A stretch of DNA of 64,000 nt from a bacterium. Lineage in GTDB: Bacteria; UBP14; UBA6098; 4484-93. Positions within the stretch are counted from its first letter, which is position 1, and each line of letters starts with the position of its first letter. The stretch covers positions 18,796 through 82,795 of the forward strand of contig JAGGUN010000019.1 in the NCBI GenBank assembly GCA_021158465.1. The letters run 5' to 3'. Both the position numbers and the translations under genes were made by a program. The notes under the pieces were generated by a model, which saw only the letters and a list, made by a program, of their open reading frames with translations, was not told the DNA's origin and ran no database searches. Below, in pieces: positions 39,071 through 47,687 of this stretch.

Positions 39071-39933
39071 TGAAAACCTTATCGATAATCATAGTAAGCT
39101 ACAACTGCAAGGAGTATCTGCTTGACTGCCTTAATTCCATATTTTCTCATCCACCGAAGACGGCAGAGCTTGAGCTGATTGTGGTGGATAATGCTTCCTC
39201 TGACGGAACAGTTGATGCTATTAGGGAAGATTATCCCAGGGTAAAGCTTGTCCCTAACGAAGAAAACCTCGGCTTTGCAGCAGGTTGTAACATAGGTTTT
39301 GAGCATTCGACTGGAGAATATGTTCTTTTTTTGAATCCAGATGTTGTAGTGAACGAGACATCGTTTGATCCGCTTATCAGTTTTCTTGACAAAACGCCTG
39401 ATGCAGGGGCTGTTATAGGCTCGATGGTTGATGCTGACGGTGAGCCTGTTCCGAATGTTCGTATTGTGCCTACTGTGTTTGACCTTCTTATCAGTAGGAA
39501 ATCGTTTATTGCTTGGTTGCCTTCTCTCGGGAAGATAAGAGATAAACGGCTTGCTATTCCACGGGGGGTAGCAGAGATAGAGGCTGGTGGAGGAGGATAC
39601 CTTCTTGTGAGAAGCGAACTCTACCGTCGCGTCGGAATGATGGATACAAGGTTCTTTCTATTTGTGGAGGACATTGACCTTTCTGTCAGGATAAGGGAGG
39701 CGGGATATAAAATATACTATCTCCCTGATGCAAGGATCATCCATCATTGGGGGGGCTCTACGAGGAAGCATATGACAAGGAGTATCTGGTATCATCATAT
39801 CTCTCTTTTCAGGTTCTTTCAGAAGTATAGGCATCTCAGATTTCCGACGGATGTTATCTGGTTCTCCTTCACTGTGAGCCACTTCCTGCTTTGGCTTATC
39901 ACAAACCGCCTCTTGAGGATTGCGAGGAGGTAA
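39070..39933 (+). CDS. Family 2 glycosyltransferase (rhamnosyltransferase-like)
   Basis: Cytoplasmic-face glycosyltransferase, 287 residues, with SIIIVSYNCKEYL, VVDNASSDGT, and NLGFAAGCNIGF. The DxD-like LNPDVVV, FLFVEDIDLSVRIREAGY and a hydrophobic C-terminal end follow, resembling WbbL-type rhamnosyltransferases. The acceptor is unknown. Last gene of the glycan operon; its ATG shares one base with the preceding stop. Confidence 0.9.
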   Translation: MKTLSIIIVSYNCKEYLLDCLNSIFSHPPKTAELELIVVDNASSDGTVDAIREDYPRVKLVPNEENLGFAAGCNIGFEHSTGEYVLFLNPDVVVNETSFDPLISFLDKTPDAGAVIGSMVDADGEPVPNVRIVPTVFDLLISRKSFIAWLPSLGKIRDKRLAIPRGVAEIEAGGGGYLLVRSELYRRVGMMDTRFFLFVEDIDLSVRIREAGYKIYYLPDARIIHHWGGSTRKHMTRSIWYHHISLFRFFQKYRHLRFPTDVIWFSFTVSHFLLWLITNRLLRIARR

Positions 39934-39949
39934 GGTAGGGCAAAAATAC

Positions 39950-39978
39950 TTGATTTAATTGCGAAAGGGTATTATATT
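39950..39978 (+). promoter_or_regulatory. Promoter of the accA / cell-elongation operon
   Basis: TTGATT (39950-39955), 17-base spacer, TATATT (39973-39978). The predicted start near 39985 leaves a leader of about 12 bases with AAGAGGTGG directly before the accA ATG. Confidence 0.65.
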
Positions 39979-39996
39979 TTATAAGAGGTGGGTGTT

Positions 39997-40980
39997 ATGG
40001 CTCGTTTCGTTCTTGAGTTCGAAAAGCCATTTCTGGAGCTTGTTCGCAAGATTGAGGAGATGAAGAAGCTTCAGGAGAAGAACAATCTGGACCTTTCCAG
40101 CGAGATTTCTCTGCTTGAGAAGAAACTCACGGAGCTTCAGAAGAAGACTTACTCAGGGCTTACTCGCTGGCAGAGGGTGCGGGTTGCCAGACACCCTGAC
40201 CGTCCCTATACACTCGATTATGTCAGAATGATTGTAACAGATTTCATTGAGATACATGGTGACAGGAACTACGCTGACGACAAGGCTATTGTTACTGGTT
40301 TTGGCACGATTGGTGGGCACAAGTTCGTTCTTATTGGACAGCAGAAGGGGAGGGATACCAAAGAGAACATTAAGAGGAATTTTGGTATGCCACATCCTGA
40401 GGGCTACAGGAAGGCTCTTCGAGCTATGAAGCTTGGTGAAAGGTTTGGTTTGCCGGTAGTCTCGTTTATAGATACCCCTGGGGCATTTCCTGGGGTAGGT
40501 GCCGAGGAGCGTGGGCAGGCGGAGGCGATAGCTCGTAATCTGTTTGAGATGGCACGGCTCGGTACCCCCATCATAATTGTGATAATAGGCGAAGGGGCTT
40601 CCGGTGGTGCACTGGGGATAGGCATCGGGGATGTAGTTCTGATGTTTGAGAATGCATGGTATACAGTGATTTCTCCGGAGGGGTGTGCGGCAATCCTCTG
40701 GAGGGATAAGGCAAAGGCACCAGAGGCAGCAGAGGCTCTGAAGCTTTCTGCAAGAGACCTGCTTGAGCTTGGGATGATAGACAGGATTATTCCGGAGCCG
40801 CCCGGAGGCGCGCACTGGAATCCAGAGAAGATGGCTGAGACACTTAAGAAGGAGATCATAAAAGAGATTGAGAGGTTCAAGGGATACGAACCTGAGAAGC
40901 TCATCGAGAGGCGGCTTCAAAGGTACAGGGATATGGGTGTCTACCGGGAGGTAAAGAATGCTCGACCCAAAACTTCTTGA
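39997..40980 (+). CDS. accA: Acetyl-CoA carboxylase carboxyltransferase subunit alpha
   Basis: Forms malonyl-CoA for fatty-acid synthesis with AccD and biotin carrier AccB. The 327-residue protein begins MARFVLEFEKP and has an N-terminal helical region, the RHPDRPYTLDYV segment, IHGDRNYADDKAIV, FGMPHPEGYRKA. IDTPGAFPG and EGASGGALGIGIGD follow, all AccA signatures. GTG at 39988 is an alternative start but ATG 39997 fits the family and the ribosome-binding site. accD is not in the window. It leads an operon joining lipid supply to elongation and phospholipid genes. Confidence 0.96.
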   Translation: MARFVLEFEKPFLELVRKIEEMKKLQEKNNLDLSSEISLLEKKLTELQKKTYSGLTRWQRVRVARHPDRPYTLDYVRMIVTDFIEIHGDRNYADDKAIVTGFGTIGGHKFVLIGQQKGRDTKENIKRNFGMPHPEGYRKALRAMKLGERFGLPVVSFIDTPGAFPGVGAEERGQAEAIARNLFEMARLGTPIIIVIIGEGASGGALGIGIGDVVLMFENAWYTVISPEGCAAILWRDKAKAPEAAEALKLSARDLLELGMIDRIIPEPPGGAHWNPEKMAETLKKEIIKEIERFKGYEPEKLIERRLQRYRDMGVYREVKNARPKTS

Positions 40981-41131
40981 GATCCTTGTCTGCCCTGTCT
41001 GCAAGGGCGAGCTTGAGTATGATGAGGAGGGTAATTACCTTCTTTGCTATAAATGCTTCCTCCGCTACCGAATCGAAAACGACATCCCAATTATGCTGCC
41101 AGAGAAGGCAGAGAAAATAGAAAGGAATTGA
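40958..41131 (+). CDS. Trm112-family zinc-ribbon protein
   Basis: A 57-residue protein (MLDPKLLEILVCPVC ...). The first cysteine pair is CPVC and the second is CYKC; it ends with NDIPIMLPEKAE, the conserved Trm112/YcaR form. Eukaryotic and archaeal Trm112 activates methyltransferases; the bacterial role is unclear. It overlaps the end of accA by 23 bases and the next start by one base, so it is embedded in the operon. Confidence 0.9.
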   Translation: MLDPKLLEILVCPVCKGELEYDEEGNYLLCYKCFLRYRIENDIPIMLPEKAEKIERN

Positions 41132-41580
41132 TGAAGCTTTCCCAGTTTTGCCGTTCGGAGTTGATAAAATTCGACCTTGAGTCCACCACCAAGGAAGGGG
41201 CGATTCGCGAGTTGGTGGAGCTTGCTGCGCAGAGTGAACTTGTTCTGGATAAGGAAAAGCTTTTTAGGGACGTTATGGAGCGGGAGAAGCTTCTTTCTAC
41301 GGGTATCGGGTTTGGTACCGCATATCCGCACGCGAGAACCGAGGCTGTTAAGGGGTTGGTTATCGCGTTTGGACGCTCGGAGGCTGGAATAGATTTTGAT
41401 GCACTCGACGGGGCTCCCGTTCATCTGATTTTTCTGGTTGCTGTCCCCAAGCACGAACAGTCCACACATCTAACTGTCATCGCCCAACTATCGCTTATTC
41501 TGAAGGAGCCTGTGAAGAGGGAAAAGTTAATGAGCGCAGCCTTCCCACAGGAGGTTATTGATCTTCTCGATACTCTTTGA
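41131..41580 (+). CDS. PTS EIIA domain protein (fructose/nitrogen-regulatory type)
   Basis: Stand-alone phosphotransferase EIIA of 149 residues. The phospho-accepting His lies in GTAYPHART, and the core FGRSEAGIDFDALDGAPVHLI and PKHEQSTHLTVIAQLS are typical of EIIA-Fru/PtsN. No EIIB, EIIC, HPr or EI gene is nearby, so a regulatory role like PtsN is more likely than sugar transport. The ATG at 41131 overlaps the Trm112-like stop. Confidence 0.88.
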   Translation: MKLSQFCRSELIKFDLESTTKEGAIRELVELAAQSELVLDKEKLFRDVMEREKLLSTGIGFGTAYPHARTEAVKGLVIAFGRSEAGIDFDALDGAPVHLIFLVAVPKHEQSTHLTVIAQLSLILKEPVKREKLMSAAFPQEVIDLLDTL

Positions 41581-42380
41581 TGATACAGAGAACAAAAATC
41601 TCCCGAAAAAGGCTACTTCTTATCTACTCTACTATAATATTGATTGCGATACTATTGAATTCCCTTGGAGAGGTAACGAAGAACAGTATAGCTTCTAACT
41701 GCGTTTCGACAGTGTTTTACCCGTTTAGGTATGGCTGGAACACGATGAGGAGCTTCAAGAACTATCGTGAGGAGAACCTGCGGCTAAAACGGGAGCTTGC
41801 GAACCTTCGGGTAGTGGTGGACAGGCTGTTGAAGTATGAGAAGGAGAATGAGCGACTCAAGAAGATCTTGAACTTCAAGGAGGAGAAAGGGGTATCTCTT
41901 CTTCTTGGTGAGATTGTTGGGCGTGGGGTTCCTCGGTATTCTGGCAGTGCTGTTGTCAATGTAGGTGCGAAGGACGGGGTTAGAAAAAACCTCCCGGCGA
42001 TTGTTCCGGAGGGGGTTATAGGAAAGGTTGTGCATGTTAACGCGAGAAGTTCTGTTGTTCAGCTTATTACTGCTCCGGGGTTCAGGGCGTCGGCTATGGA
42101 CCGCCGCTCGAGGGTTGTCGGGATACTCCAGCCGAAGAGGACAGGGCAGCTCATAATGAGTGAGGTTCCTCTAACAGAGGATGTCCAACCGGGAGACGAG
42201 ATAGTTACCTCCGGGCTTGGGGGGGTGTTTCCGAAGGGGTTGAGAATCGGCTATGTCGTCGATGTCTCTGCCAACCCCGATAGGATATTCAAAAATATTG
42301 AGATAATGCCGTTTGCTGACGCTGCGGGTATTGAGGAGCTTTTCATACTCCTTGGCTCCGGCGAAACAGACTCTCTGTGA
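41580..42380 (+). CDS. mreC: Rod shape-determining protein MreC
   Basis: Periplasmic elongasome scaffold anchored by one N-terminal helix (about 11-31). The 266 residues include a coiled coil (about 55-100), and the beta-barrel domains with GEIVGRGVPRYSGSAVVNVG. KNLPAIVPEGVIGKV and DEIVTSGLGGVFPKGLRIG follow. The ATG shares a base with the upstream stop; TTG at 41577 is a less likely start. mreB does not precede it. Confidence 0.95.
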   Translation: MIQRTKISRKRLLLIYSTIILIAILLNSLGEVTKNSIASNCVSTVFYPFRYGWNTMRSFKNYREENLRLKRELANLRVVVDRLLKYEKENERLKKILNFKEEKGVSLLLGEIVGRGVPRYSGSAVVNVGAKDGVRKNLPAIVPEGVIGKVVHVNARSSVVQLITAPGFRASAMDRRSRVVGILQPKRTGQLIMSEVPLTEDVQPGDEIVTSGLGGVFPKGLRIGYVVDVSANPDRIFKNIEIMPFADAAGIEELFILLGSGETDSL

Positions 42381-42389
42381 AGGAATCAG

Positions 42390-42863
42390 ATGAAATTCCT
42401 AAGAGCGCTTATATTTGTTATAGTAGGGGTGTTTTTACAGTTAACATTGGCAGAGCTGTTCCGGATCGGGGATGTTGCACCAGACATTTTCCTCATTGCA
42501 CTACTCCTTCTGGCGTTTACGGAACCGCCGGAAACCATTCTTATCCTTGCCGCTGTTGGAGGCTTTGCTCTCGATATATTCAACCCAACATACATCGGGA
42601 TAAGTGTCATCGCTTACACTACTGGGGCGTTCTTGATCGGCAACTCGAGGATAAATCTTTACTCACAAACACATTTTGCCTTCGAATCTGCGGTACTTTT
42701 CTTGTCGACTCTTGTGGTGTATGTGATATTTGCGGTTCTCATCCCCAATGAGGGGAGGTTCCTTGTGAGGCTGGTCGATATTCCACTCGGTGAGGCTTTC
42801 TATACAACGGTATTTTCTATGCCGCTCCTTTTATTGGCAGGAAGAAGGTCGTATGCAGCGTAA
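42390..42863 (+). CDS. mreD: Rod shape-determining protein MreD
   Basis: Small polytopic partner of MreC, 157 residues with about five membrane helices and the conserved PDIFLIALLLLAF-like second segment followed by GGFALDIFNPTYIGIS. GAAGGAATC precedes the ATG. It overlaps the PBP2 gene by 11 bases. Confidence 0.9.
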   Translation: MKFLRALIFVIVGVFLQLTLAELFRIGDVAPDIFLIALLLLAFTEPPETILILAAVGGFALDIFNPTYIGISVIAYTTGAFLIGNSRINLYSQTHFAFESAVLFLSTLVVYVIFAVLIPNEGRFLVRLVDIPLGEAFYTTVFSMPLLLLAGRRSYAA

Positions 42864-44604
42864 ATTTAGGGTCTTTGTTTTTGCCTCTATTCTGATATTT
42901 TCTCTACTCATTTTGAGGATATTCTCGCTTCAGGTTATAAAAGGGGACTACTATTTTCGACTCTCGGATAACAACCGGATAAGGGTATTGAGGCTTCGCG
43001 CTCCGAGAGGGCTTATCTACGACAGGAACGGGGAGCTTCTCGTTGAGAACAAGCCGAGCTACACGGTGTCCATTCTGCCGTTTGAGTTCGAACCGACACA
43101 GGAGAACATCCTTGCTGTTGCGAGGCTTGTGGATGTTCCGCCAGAGAGTATCTTGGCGAAGCTTGAGACGAAAAGGGTTAATGATTATACTCCGATTCCG
43201 ATAAAGAGGCGTGTTCCGTTGAGGCTGGTGCACGAGATTGGGGAACAATCGGCGGACTTTCCTGGTGTGGTGTATGAGGTTGAGCCGATGCGTTTGTATC
43301 CCTATAATGAGCTTGCCTGCCATATCATCGGGTACACAGGTGAGATAAGTGCTCCGGAACTTAGGGAGACGTATAAGCTGGGGCGTCGGGCAGGCGATAT
43401 TGTCGGCAAACAGGGGGTGGAGAAGATATACGACGGTAAACTCCGTGGCAGGGATGGGGCAAGCTACCTTGAGGTGCGTGCAAACGGTGAGGTTGTCGGT
43501 CCCGCCAGAGATAAACGGGAAATACCTCCTATCGCTGGGGCTGACCTCTTCTTAACAATAGATTTATGGACTCAGGCGATGGCAGAGAGCGTCTTCGCAT
43601 GGGTTGAGAACGGTGTCCTTATAGCAATGGACCCGACGACAGGGGAGATCCTCGCGTCCGTTAGCAAGCCGAACTTCGACCTGAATATCTTCTCCGGTCC
43701 TATTTCACCCAAGACATGGAAGAGATTGAGCGACCGTAAGACACATCCTATGTTCAATCGTGCGATACAGGGAAACTATCCGCCTGCCTCGACTATCAAA
43801 CTTGTGACAGGTGCAATTGCCCTCCAGGAAAGGATTATCAACAAGCATAGCTTTCAGGAACAGCCCTGTACAGGCAGTATCTGGTATGGGGACAGGGAGT
43901 TCTTCTGCTGGCTCCGAAAGGGGCATGGTGCTTTGGATTTCCTCGATGCCATGGCTACCTCCTGCGATGTTTATTTCTATCAACTTGGAATGAAGATAGG
44001 TCTTGACAGCTGGATTGACTATATGAAGCGCTGCCATTTCGGCGAAAAAACGGGGGTTATGCTTGCCCCAGAGGCAGCTGGGTTTGTCCCGACAAGGAAC
44101 TTCTACAACGACCGCTTCGGCCCAAGGGGATGGGGGAGGGGAGTAATCCTCAATCTTTGCATCGGACAGGGGGAGATACTTGTAACCCCTCTACAGATGG
44201 CAACTATAGTTTCGGCATTCGCTAACGGAGGAAAGCTCCTCAAGCCTAAGGTGGTGAAGAGGCTCGTCCCACCCGATGGGGCGACTGTTGAGTTCCCTAC
44301 GGTTGTGCGGGATGAGCTCCCGTTTGATAAAGAGGTTATAGAGGATGTGGTTGAAGGGATGGTGAGGGTAGTTAATTCGGATATCGGAACAGGCAAATCT
44401 GCGGCAGTTCCTGGGATAACGGTTGCAGGGAAAACAGGTACTGCCCAGAACCCAACAGGAGAAAACCATGCCTGGTTTATCGGGTTTGCTCCCGTTGACG
44501 ACCCTAAAATTGCTATTGTAGTTCTACTTGAACACGGTGGGTCAGGTAGCCTTGCCGCTTGGGTAGCAGGTGAATTTCTGAGGAGATACTTTGGGGCGCT
44601 TTGA
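42853..44604 (+). CDS. mrdA: Penicillin-binding protein 2 (peptidoglycan transpeptidase)
   Basis: Class B PBP of the elongasome; cross-links peptidoglycan with RodA. The 583 residues have one N-terminal membrane helix (6-27), the PBP dimerisation domain (LRAPRGLIYDRNGELL). The transpeptidase motifs are Ser313-x-x-Lys in PPASTIK, the SxN equivalent in TSCDVY, and KTGTAQ. The ATG at 42853 is chosen over an upstream in-frame ATG because MQRKFRVFVF gives the normal N-terminus. Confidence 0.95.
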   Translation: MQRKFRVFVFASILIFSLLILRIFSLQVIKGDYYFRLSDNNRIRVLRLRAPRGLIYDRNGELLVENKPSYTVSILPFEFEPTQENILAVARLVDVPPESILAKLETKRVNDYTPIPIKRRVPLRLVHEIGEQSADFPGVVYEVEPMRLYPYNELACHIIGYTGEISAPELRETYKLGRRAGDIVGKQGVEKIYDGKLRGRDGASYLEVRANGEVVGPARDKREIPPIAGADLFLTIDLWTQAMAESVFAWVENGVLIAMDPTTGEILASVSKPNFDLNIFSGPISPKTWKRLSDRKTHPMFNRAIQGNYPPASTIKLVTGAIALQERIINKHSFQEQPCTGSIWYGDREFFCWLRKGHGALDFLDAMATSCDVYFYQLGMKIGLDSWIDYMKRCHFGEKTGVMLAPEAAGFVPTRNFYNDRFGPRGWGRGVILNLCIGQGEILVTPLQMATIVSAFANGGKLLKPKVVKRLVPPDGATVEFPTVVRDELPFDKEVIEDVVEGMVRVVNSDIGTGKSAAVPGITVAGKTGTAQNPTGENHAWFIGFAPVDDPKIAIVVLLEHGGSGSLAAWVAGEFLRRYFGAL

Positions 44605-45796
44605 TTACATACTTTTCTTATCTGTTCTCATCCTTTGTGCTATAGGGGTTATGCTCGTCTACGGGGCGACATACAACTCAAGGTACCCTTGGGAGAAAAA
44701 CCTTTACAAGAGACAGATAACATACTGCATTGTGGGATTGGCTCTCTTGTTTATCTTCTGGCGCCTGCCGATAAGACTGCACTATGCTCTTGCTTACCTA
44801 TATTACATCGCCGTTCTACTTGTGCTTGTAGGGCTTTTCATCTTCGGTGGTGAAGGGGTAAAAAGATGGATAGACCTCGGTTTCTTTCAGTTTCAGCCAT
44901 CGGAGTTTGCCAAACTTGTGATAATATTCGTCATTTCTCGCTACCTTATGGATGCGAGAACGGAAGTTTCTTCTTTCTCCCGGATTGCACTGTTGGGGCT
45001 TCTCATACTCTTTCCGTTCCTGTTTATCATCAATCAGCCTGACCTTGGCACCGGTGTGGTTTTTATTGTTCTCTTTTACTCGCTTCTATTCTGGTCGGAT
45101 ATGGAGTTTCCCCTTTTCTTGATACTTTTTTCGCCCATGATAAATCTGGTACTCACTGTTCACTGGGCAAGTTGGGCACTCTTTTTTATCGCTTTCTCCA
45201 TTTTCATCCTTCTCTCGAGGGTGCGGTTTTCGGTTGCGCTCGGTTCGATAATAGGAAACCTTGTTCTCGGTGTTGCTGCGCCGTTCTTCTGGAGCCAGCT
45301 CAAGGACTACCAGCGGGAGAGAATACTTGTTCTTCTTAACCCGTCACGGGACCCTTTTGGCGTTGGGTATCAGATGTTGCAGAGCAAGATAACCGTTGGC
45401 TCAGGCAGGATGTTTGGTAAGGGCTTTTTAAGTGGCACGCAGACGAACCTTGCGTTCTTACCGGTCAGGCATACAGATTTTATCTTCGCTGTCCTTGGCG
45501 AGGAGTTCGGGTTCCTTGGGGTTCTGCTGGTCTTGGGGCTGTATTTCATTGTCATCTACAGGGCGTTCAGGATAGCTCGTGATGCCAAGGGGTATTTTCC
45601 GCGGTTTGTCGCAGCGGGGCTTGGAACACTCCTTCTCTTTCAGGTTACGGTTAATGTCGGAATGGTCATTGGACTCCTGCCAGTAACTGGTCTCCCGCTT
45701 CCTTTCCTATCCTTTGGTGGCTCATCTATGGCTGTTTTTATGGTATCCACCGGGCTCCTTCTCAACATTCACTCAAATAGGGGAGAATTTGTATGA
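44591..45796 (+). CDS. rodA: Peptidoglycan polymerase RodA (SEDS family)
   Basis: Glycosyltransferase that polymerises lipid II with PBP2. The 401 residues hold about ten membrane helices, the NQPDLGTGVVF motif containing the catalytic-type Asp. LPVRHTDFIFAVLGEEFG and GLPLPFLSFGGSS follow. The TTG start at 44591 is supported by AGGAG at five bases. It overlaps the mrdA end by 14 bases. Confidence 0.95.
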   Translation: MGRFDYILFLSVLILCAIGVMLVYGATYNSRYPWEKNLYKRQITYCIVGLALLFIFWRLPIRLHYALAYLYYIAVLLVLVGLFIFGGEGVKRWIDLGFFQFQPSEFAKLVIIFVISRYLMDARTEVSSFSRIALLGLLILFPFLFIINQPDLGTGVVFIVLFYSLLFWSDMEFPLFLILFSPMINLVLTVHWASWALFFIAFSIFILLSRVRFSVALGSIIGNLVLGVAAPFFWSQLKDYQRERILVLLNPSRDPFGVGYQMLQSKITVGSGRMFGKGFLSGTQTNLAFLPVRHTDFIFAVLGEEFGFLGVLLVLGLYFIVIYRAFRIARDAKGYFPRFVAAGLGTLLLFQVTVNVGMVIGLLPVTGLPLPFLSFGGSSMAVFMVSTGLLLNIHSNRGEFV

Positions 45797-46620
45797 AAAA
45801 TACGCTTTCTAAAAGGGCATTGTTTGCGGTTATCTATGCGCCGCTTTTTCTTGGCACCGCTTATCTCGGGCATATATTCTTTGCTGTATTTCTTGCAGCT
45901 TTGGGGGCTCTTGCCTTCAGTGAGCTTCTCTCTCTTTCAGGGCTTAGGGTTACAGCTGTTCGGAGGCTGTTCTTTGTTGTATGGTTTTTTCTTGTAGTCT
46001 TTTTCCTCTACAAAAGCGACCTATGGAGTGCATTTCTGGCATTTCTCCTTTTCTCCTTTTTGAATGCTGTTTTTGAGACCGTCTCCGGCGGCGTTGAGCA
46101 GACCCTTGAAAGATTTGCTTACCCCATTGCCGGTGTCATACTCTATGGGTTCTTTTTCTTCTCTGGTTACCTTATAAGGAGCAGGTTTTATTCCTTCGAC
46201 GACCCGCTTCTTCCGTTTATCCTGACAGCCTTCCCGATAGTAACCGCCTGGGTAACGGACACATTTGCCTATTTTGGCGGCAGGTGGTTTGGTAAGCGTC
46301 CGCTTGCAGAGGAGCTCTCGCCCAGAAAGACTGTTGCAGGTGGGATATCCGGTATGCTCGGCTCGCTTTTTGTCGGTTTCTTGGCGTATCTCTGTTGCGT
46401 GGATATGAATGCTGCCTGGACATTTATCCCGCTCGGGCTCATTGGTGGAACAGCTGGACAACTTGGAGACCTCTTCGAGTCGAAGCTCAAGAGAGAGGCT
46501 GGAATTAAGGATTCGTCACATATATTTCCCGGGCATGGTGGGGCAATGGACAGAATAGATTCGCTCGTATTCGTATTCCCGTTTTTTCTTGCCTGGTATG
46601 CGGTCTTCTTGAAGCTATGA
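45793..46620 (+). CDS. cdsA: Phosphatidate cytidylyltransferase
   Basis: Makes CDP-diacylglycerol for phospholipid synthesis. The 275-residue membrane protein has about seven helices, the LSPRKTVAGGISGMLGS segment. The family signature near the C-terminus reads ESKLKREAGIKDSSHIFPGH, followed by GGAMDRIDS. Overlaps rodA (ATGA) and yraN. Confidence 0.95.
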   Translation: MKNTLSKRALFAVIYAPLFLGTAYLGHIFFAVFLAALGALAFSELLSLSGLRVTAVRRLFFVVWFFLVVFFLYKSDLWSAFLAFLLFSFLNAVFETVSGGVEQTLERFAYPIAGVILYGFFFFSGYLIRSRFYSFDDPLLPFILTAFPIVTAWVTDTFAYFGGRWFGKRPLAEELSPRKTVAGGISGMLGSLFVGFLAYLCCVDMNAAWTFIPLGLIGGTAGQLGDLFESKLKREAGIKDSSHIFPGHGGAMDRIDSLVFVFPFFLAWYAVFLKL

Positions 46621-46961
46621 TAAATATAGGCAAAACAGGTGAGGAAATAGCAGCGGAGTATCTCCTCTCGGAAGGGTATGAGATAGTTGAGAGGAATGTC
46701 CACCTCGGACATTTTGAGATAGATCTTGTTGTGAGAAAAGGGAGAACGCTTGTCTTTGTTGAGGTGAAATCCACAGGTGGCAGATATTCCGCTGAGGATA
46801 GAGTAACAAAGAAAAAAAGGAGGTTTGTAAAGGAGGCAGCAGAGCGATACCTCGCCTCACGCAGGATACCGGATGAGCTGGAGAGTGTCAGGCTCGATAT
46901 TATAATAGTGAGATTCTCAAGGGGAGATTTCGTTCTGATGCATTATGTCGATGCGTTTTAG
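46617..46961 (+). CDS. yraN: YraN / UPF0102 family nuclease-like protein
   Basis: Small Holliday-junction-resolvase-like fold protein of 114 residues and uncertain function. GKTGEEIAAEYLLSEGYEIV, then FEIDLVVRKGRTLVFVEVK shows the nuclease-like E-x-D ... E-x-K residues. The last gene of the accA operon; its stop overlaps a decayed minus-strand reading frame. Confidence 0.92.
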   Translation: MINIGKTGEEIAAEYLLSEGYEIVERNVHLGHFEIDLVVRKGRTLVFVEVKSTGGRYSAEDRVTKKKRRFVKEAAERYLASRRIPDELESVRLDIIIVRFSRGDFVLMHYVDAF

Positions 46962-47317
46962 CTTCCAGGGATAAGGTTCATTCCCGCAACTGCTTCCTGC
47001 ACATCATCAGTCCAGATCTTGTCAGGGTTTCCCCATCCTTCTATATACTTTTTTCTATGTGTATGCACCCTTTGCACGGTCGTGCAGAAGCGTCAGGTCA
47101 GAGTATCTCGGTATACTTGGGTATATCGGGAACGGTGCCGCCAGCAGCGCATAGGAAAACTTTTCCAAGTTTCTTCTTTTCATCGAGTAGGGTGTCGATA
47201 GAGAGCGTTCTGATGGATGCGGAGATATTATGGTGTATCGCCGTCGGTGGCTCTCAAATACTCCTTTCTCCCAAGAGAATCGAGCTCAAACCCTTTAACA
47301 TCGGGCATATCTTTCAT
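46958..47317 (-). pseudogene. Probable decayed or frameshifted gene of unknown family
   Basis: No intact ORF fills this 350-base stretch, but the minus strand looks coding in pieces. An ATG at 47317 overlaps the stop of the upstream gene (ATGA) and reads MKDMPDVKGFELDSLG for about 21 codons. A neighbouring frame then gives EPPTAIHHNISASIRT and VFLCAAGGTVPDIPKY up to a stop near 47098. The first frame resumes with KKYIEGWGNPDKIW and GMNLIPGS and ends at 46960. Two opposite frameshifts would restore about 115 residues. I do not recognise the family. Sequencing error, decay or real short ORFs remain possible. Confidence 0.35.
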
Positions 47318-47673
47318 TTCCCTTCCTGTTTGGTTGTATCAGGAGGAAGGGTATCGGTTGAATCCTCTGGAATAGCTTCAATCTCGGCTAATATCGCCTT
47401 CCAGACCTTCTCCCATTTTTCAGGGTGTTTATCTACCTTCTCCTTAAACGCCTCGAAATCGTCTCTTGTGAAGCCGAAGGAGTCGAATATGCTGTCCTGG
47501 ACTTCCACGAGCCTTGCGGAGTCCGAGAGGTACGCTTCCGCCGCGCGAGAAAGCTCCACATACAGCTGAACAAACTCCTCCTGTGTCATCTCCTCCTTCT
47601 TCTCTTCTGACCTTACTCCCACCACAGAGAGTAATATCACAACAGACGCTATTATGAAGCTTGTTCTCCTCAT
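47314..47673 (-). CDS. Small secreted protein of unknown function
   Basis: A 119-residue protein with a signal peptide (1-22, ending VGVRSEE), followed by a mostly helical, acidic domain (LYVELSRAAEAYLSDSA; FGFTRDDFEAFKEKVDKHP). The tail is Asp/Thr/Pro-rich. I do not recognise a family; the domain looks like a small helical periplasmic protein. GGAGG lies eight bases before the ATG, and a TTGACT/TAAATT promoter lies upstream. The decayed frame follows it with an ATGA overlap. Confidence 0.75.
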   Translation of the reverse strand: MRRTSFIIASVVILLSVVGVRSEEKKEEMTQEEFVQLYVELSRAAEAYLSDSARLVEVQDSIFDSFGFTRDDFEAFKEKVDKHPEKWEKVWKAILAEIEAIPEDSTDTLPPDTTKQEGK

Positions 47674-47687
47674 AGTTCATTCCTCCG

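Noticed and set aside
40153..41004. 283-codon open frame on the minus strand
   Set aside because: Antisense to accA, which is certain; no protein-like motifs.
47057..47569. 170-codon plus-strand frame
   Set aside because: Ser-rich shadow of the minus-strand secreted protein and the decayed frame; no promoter or ribosome-binding site.
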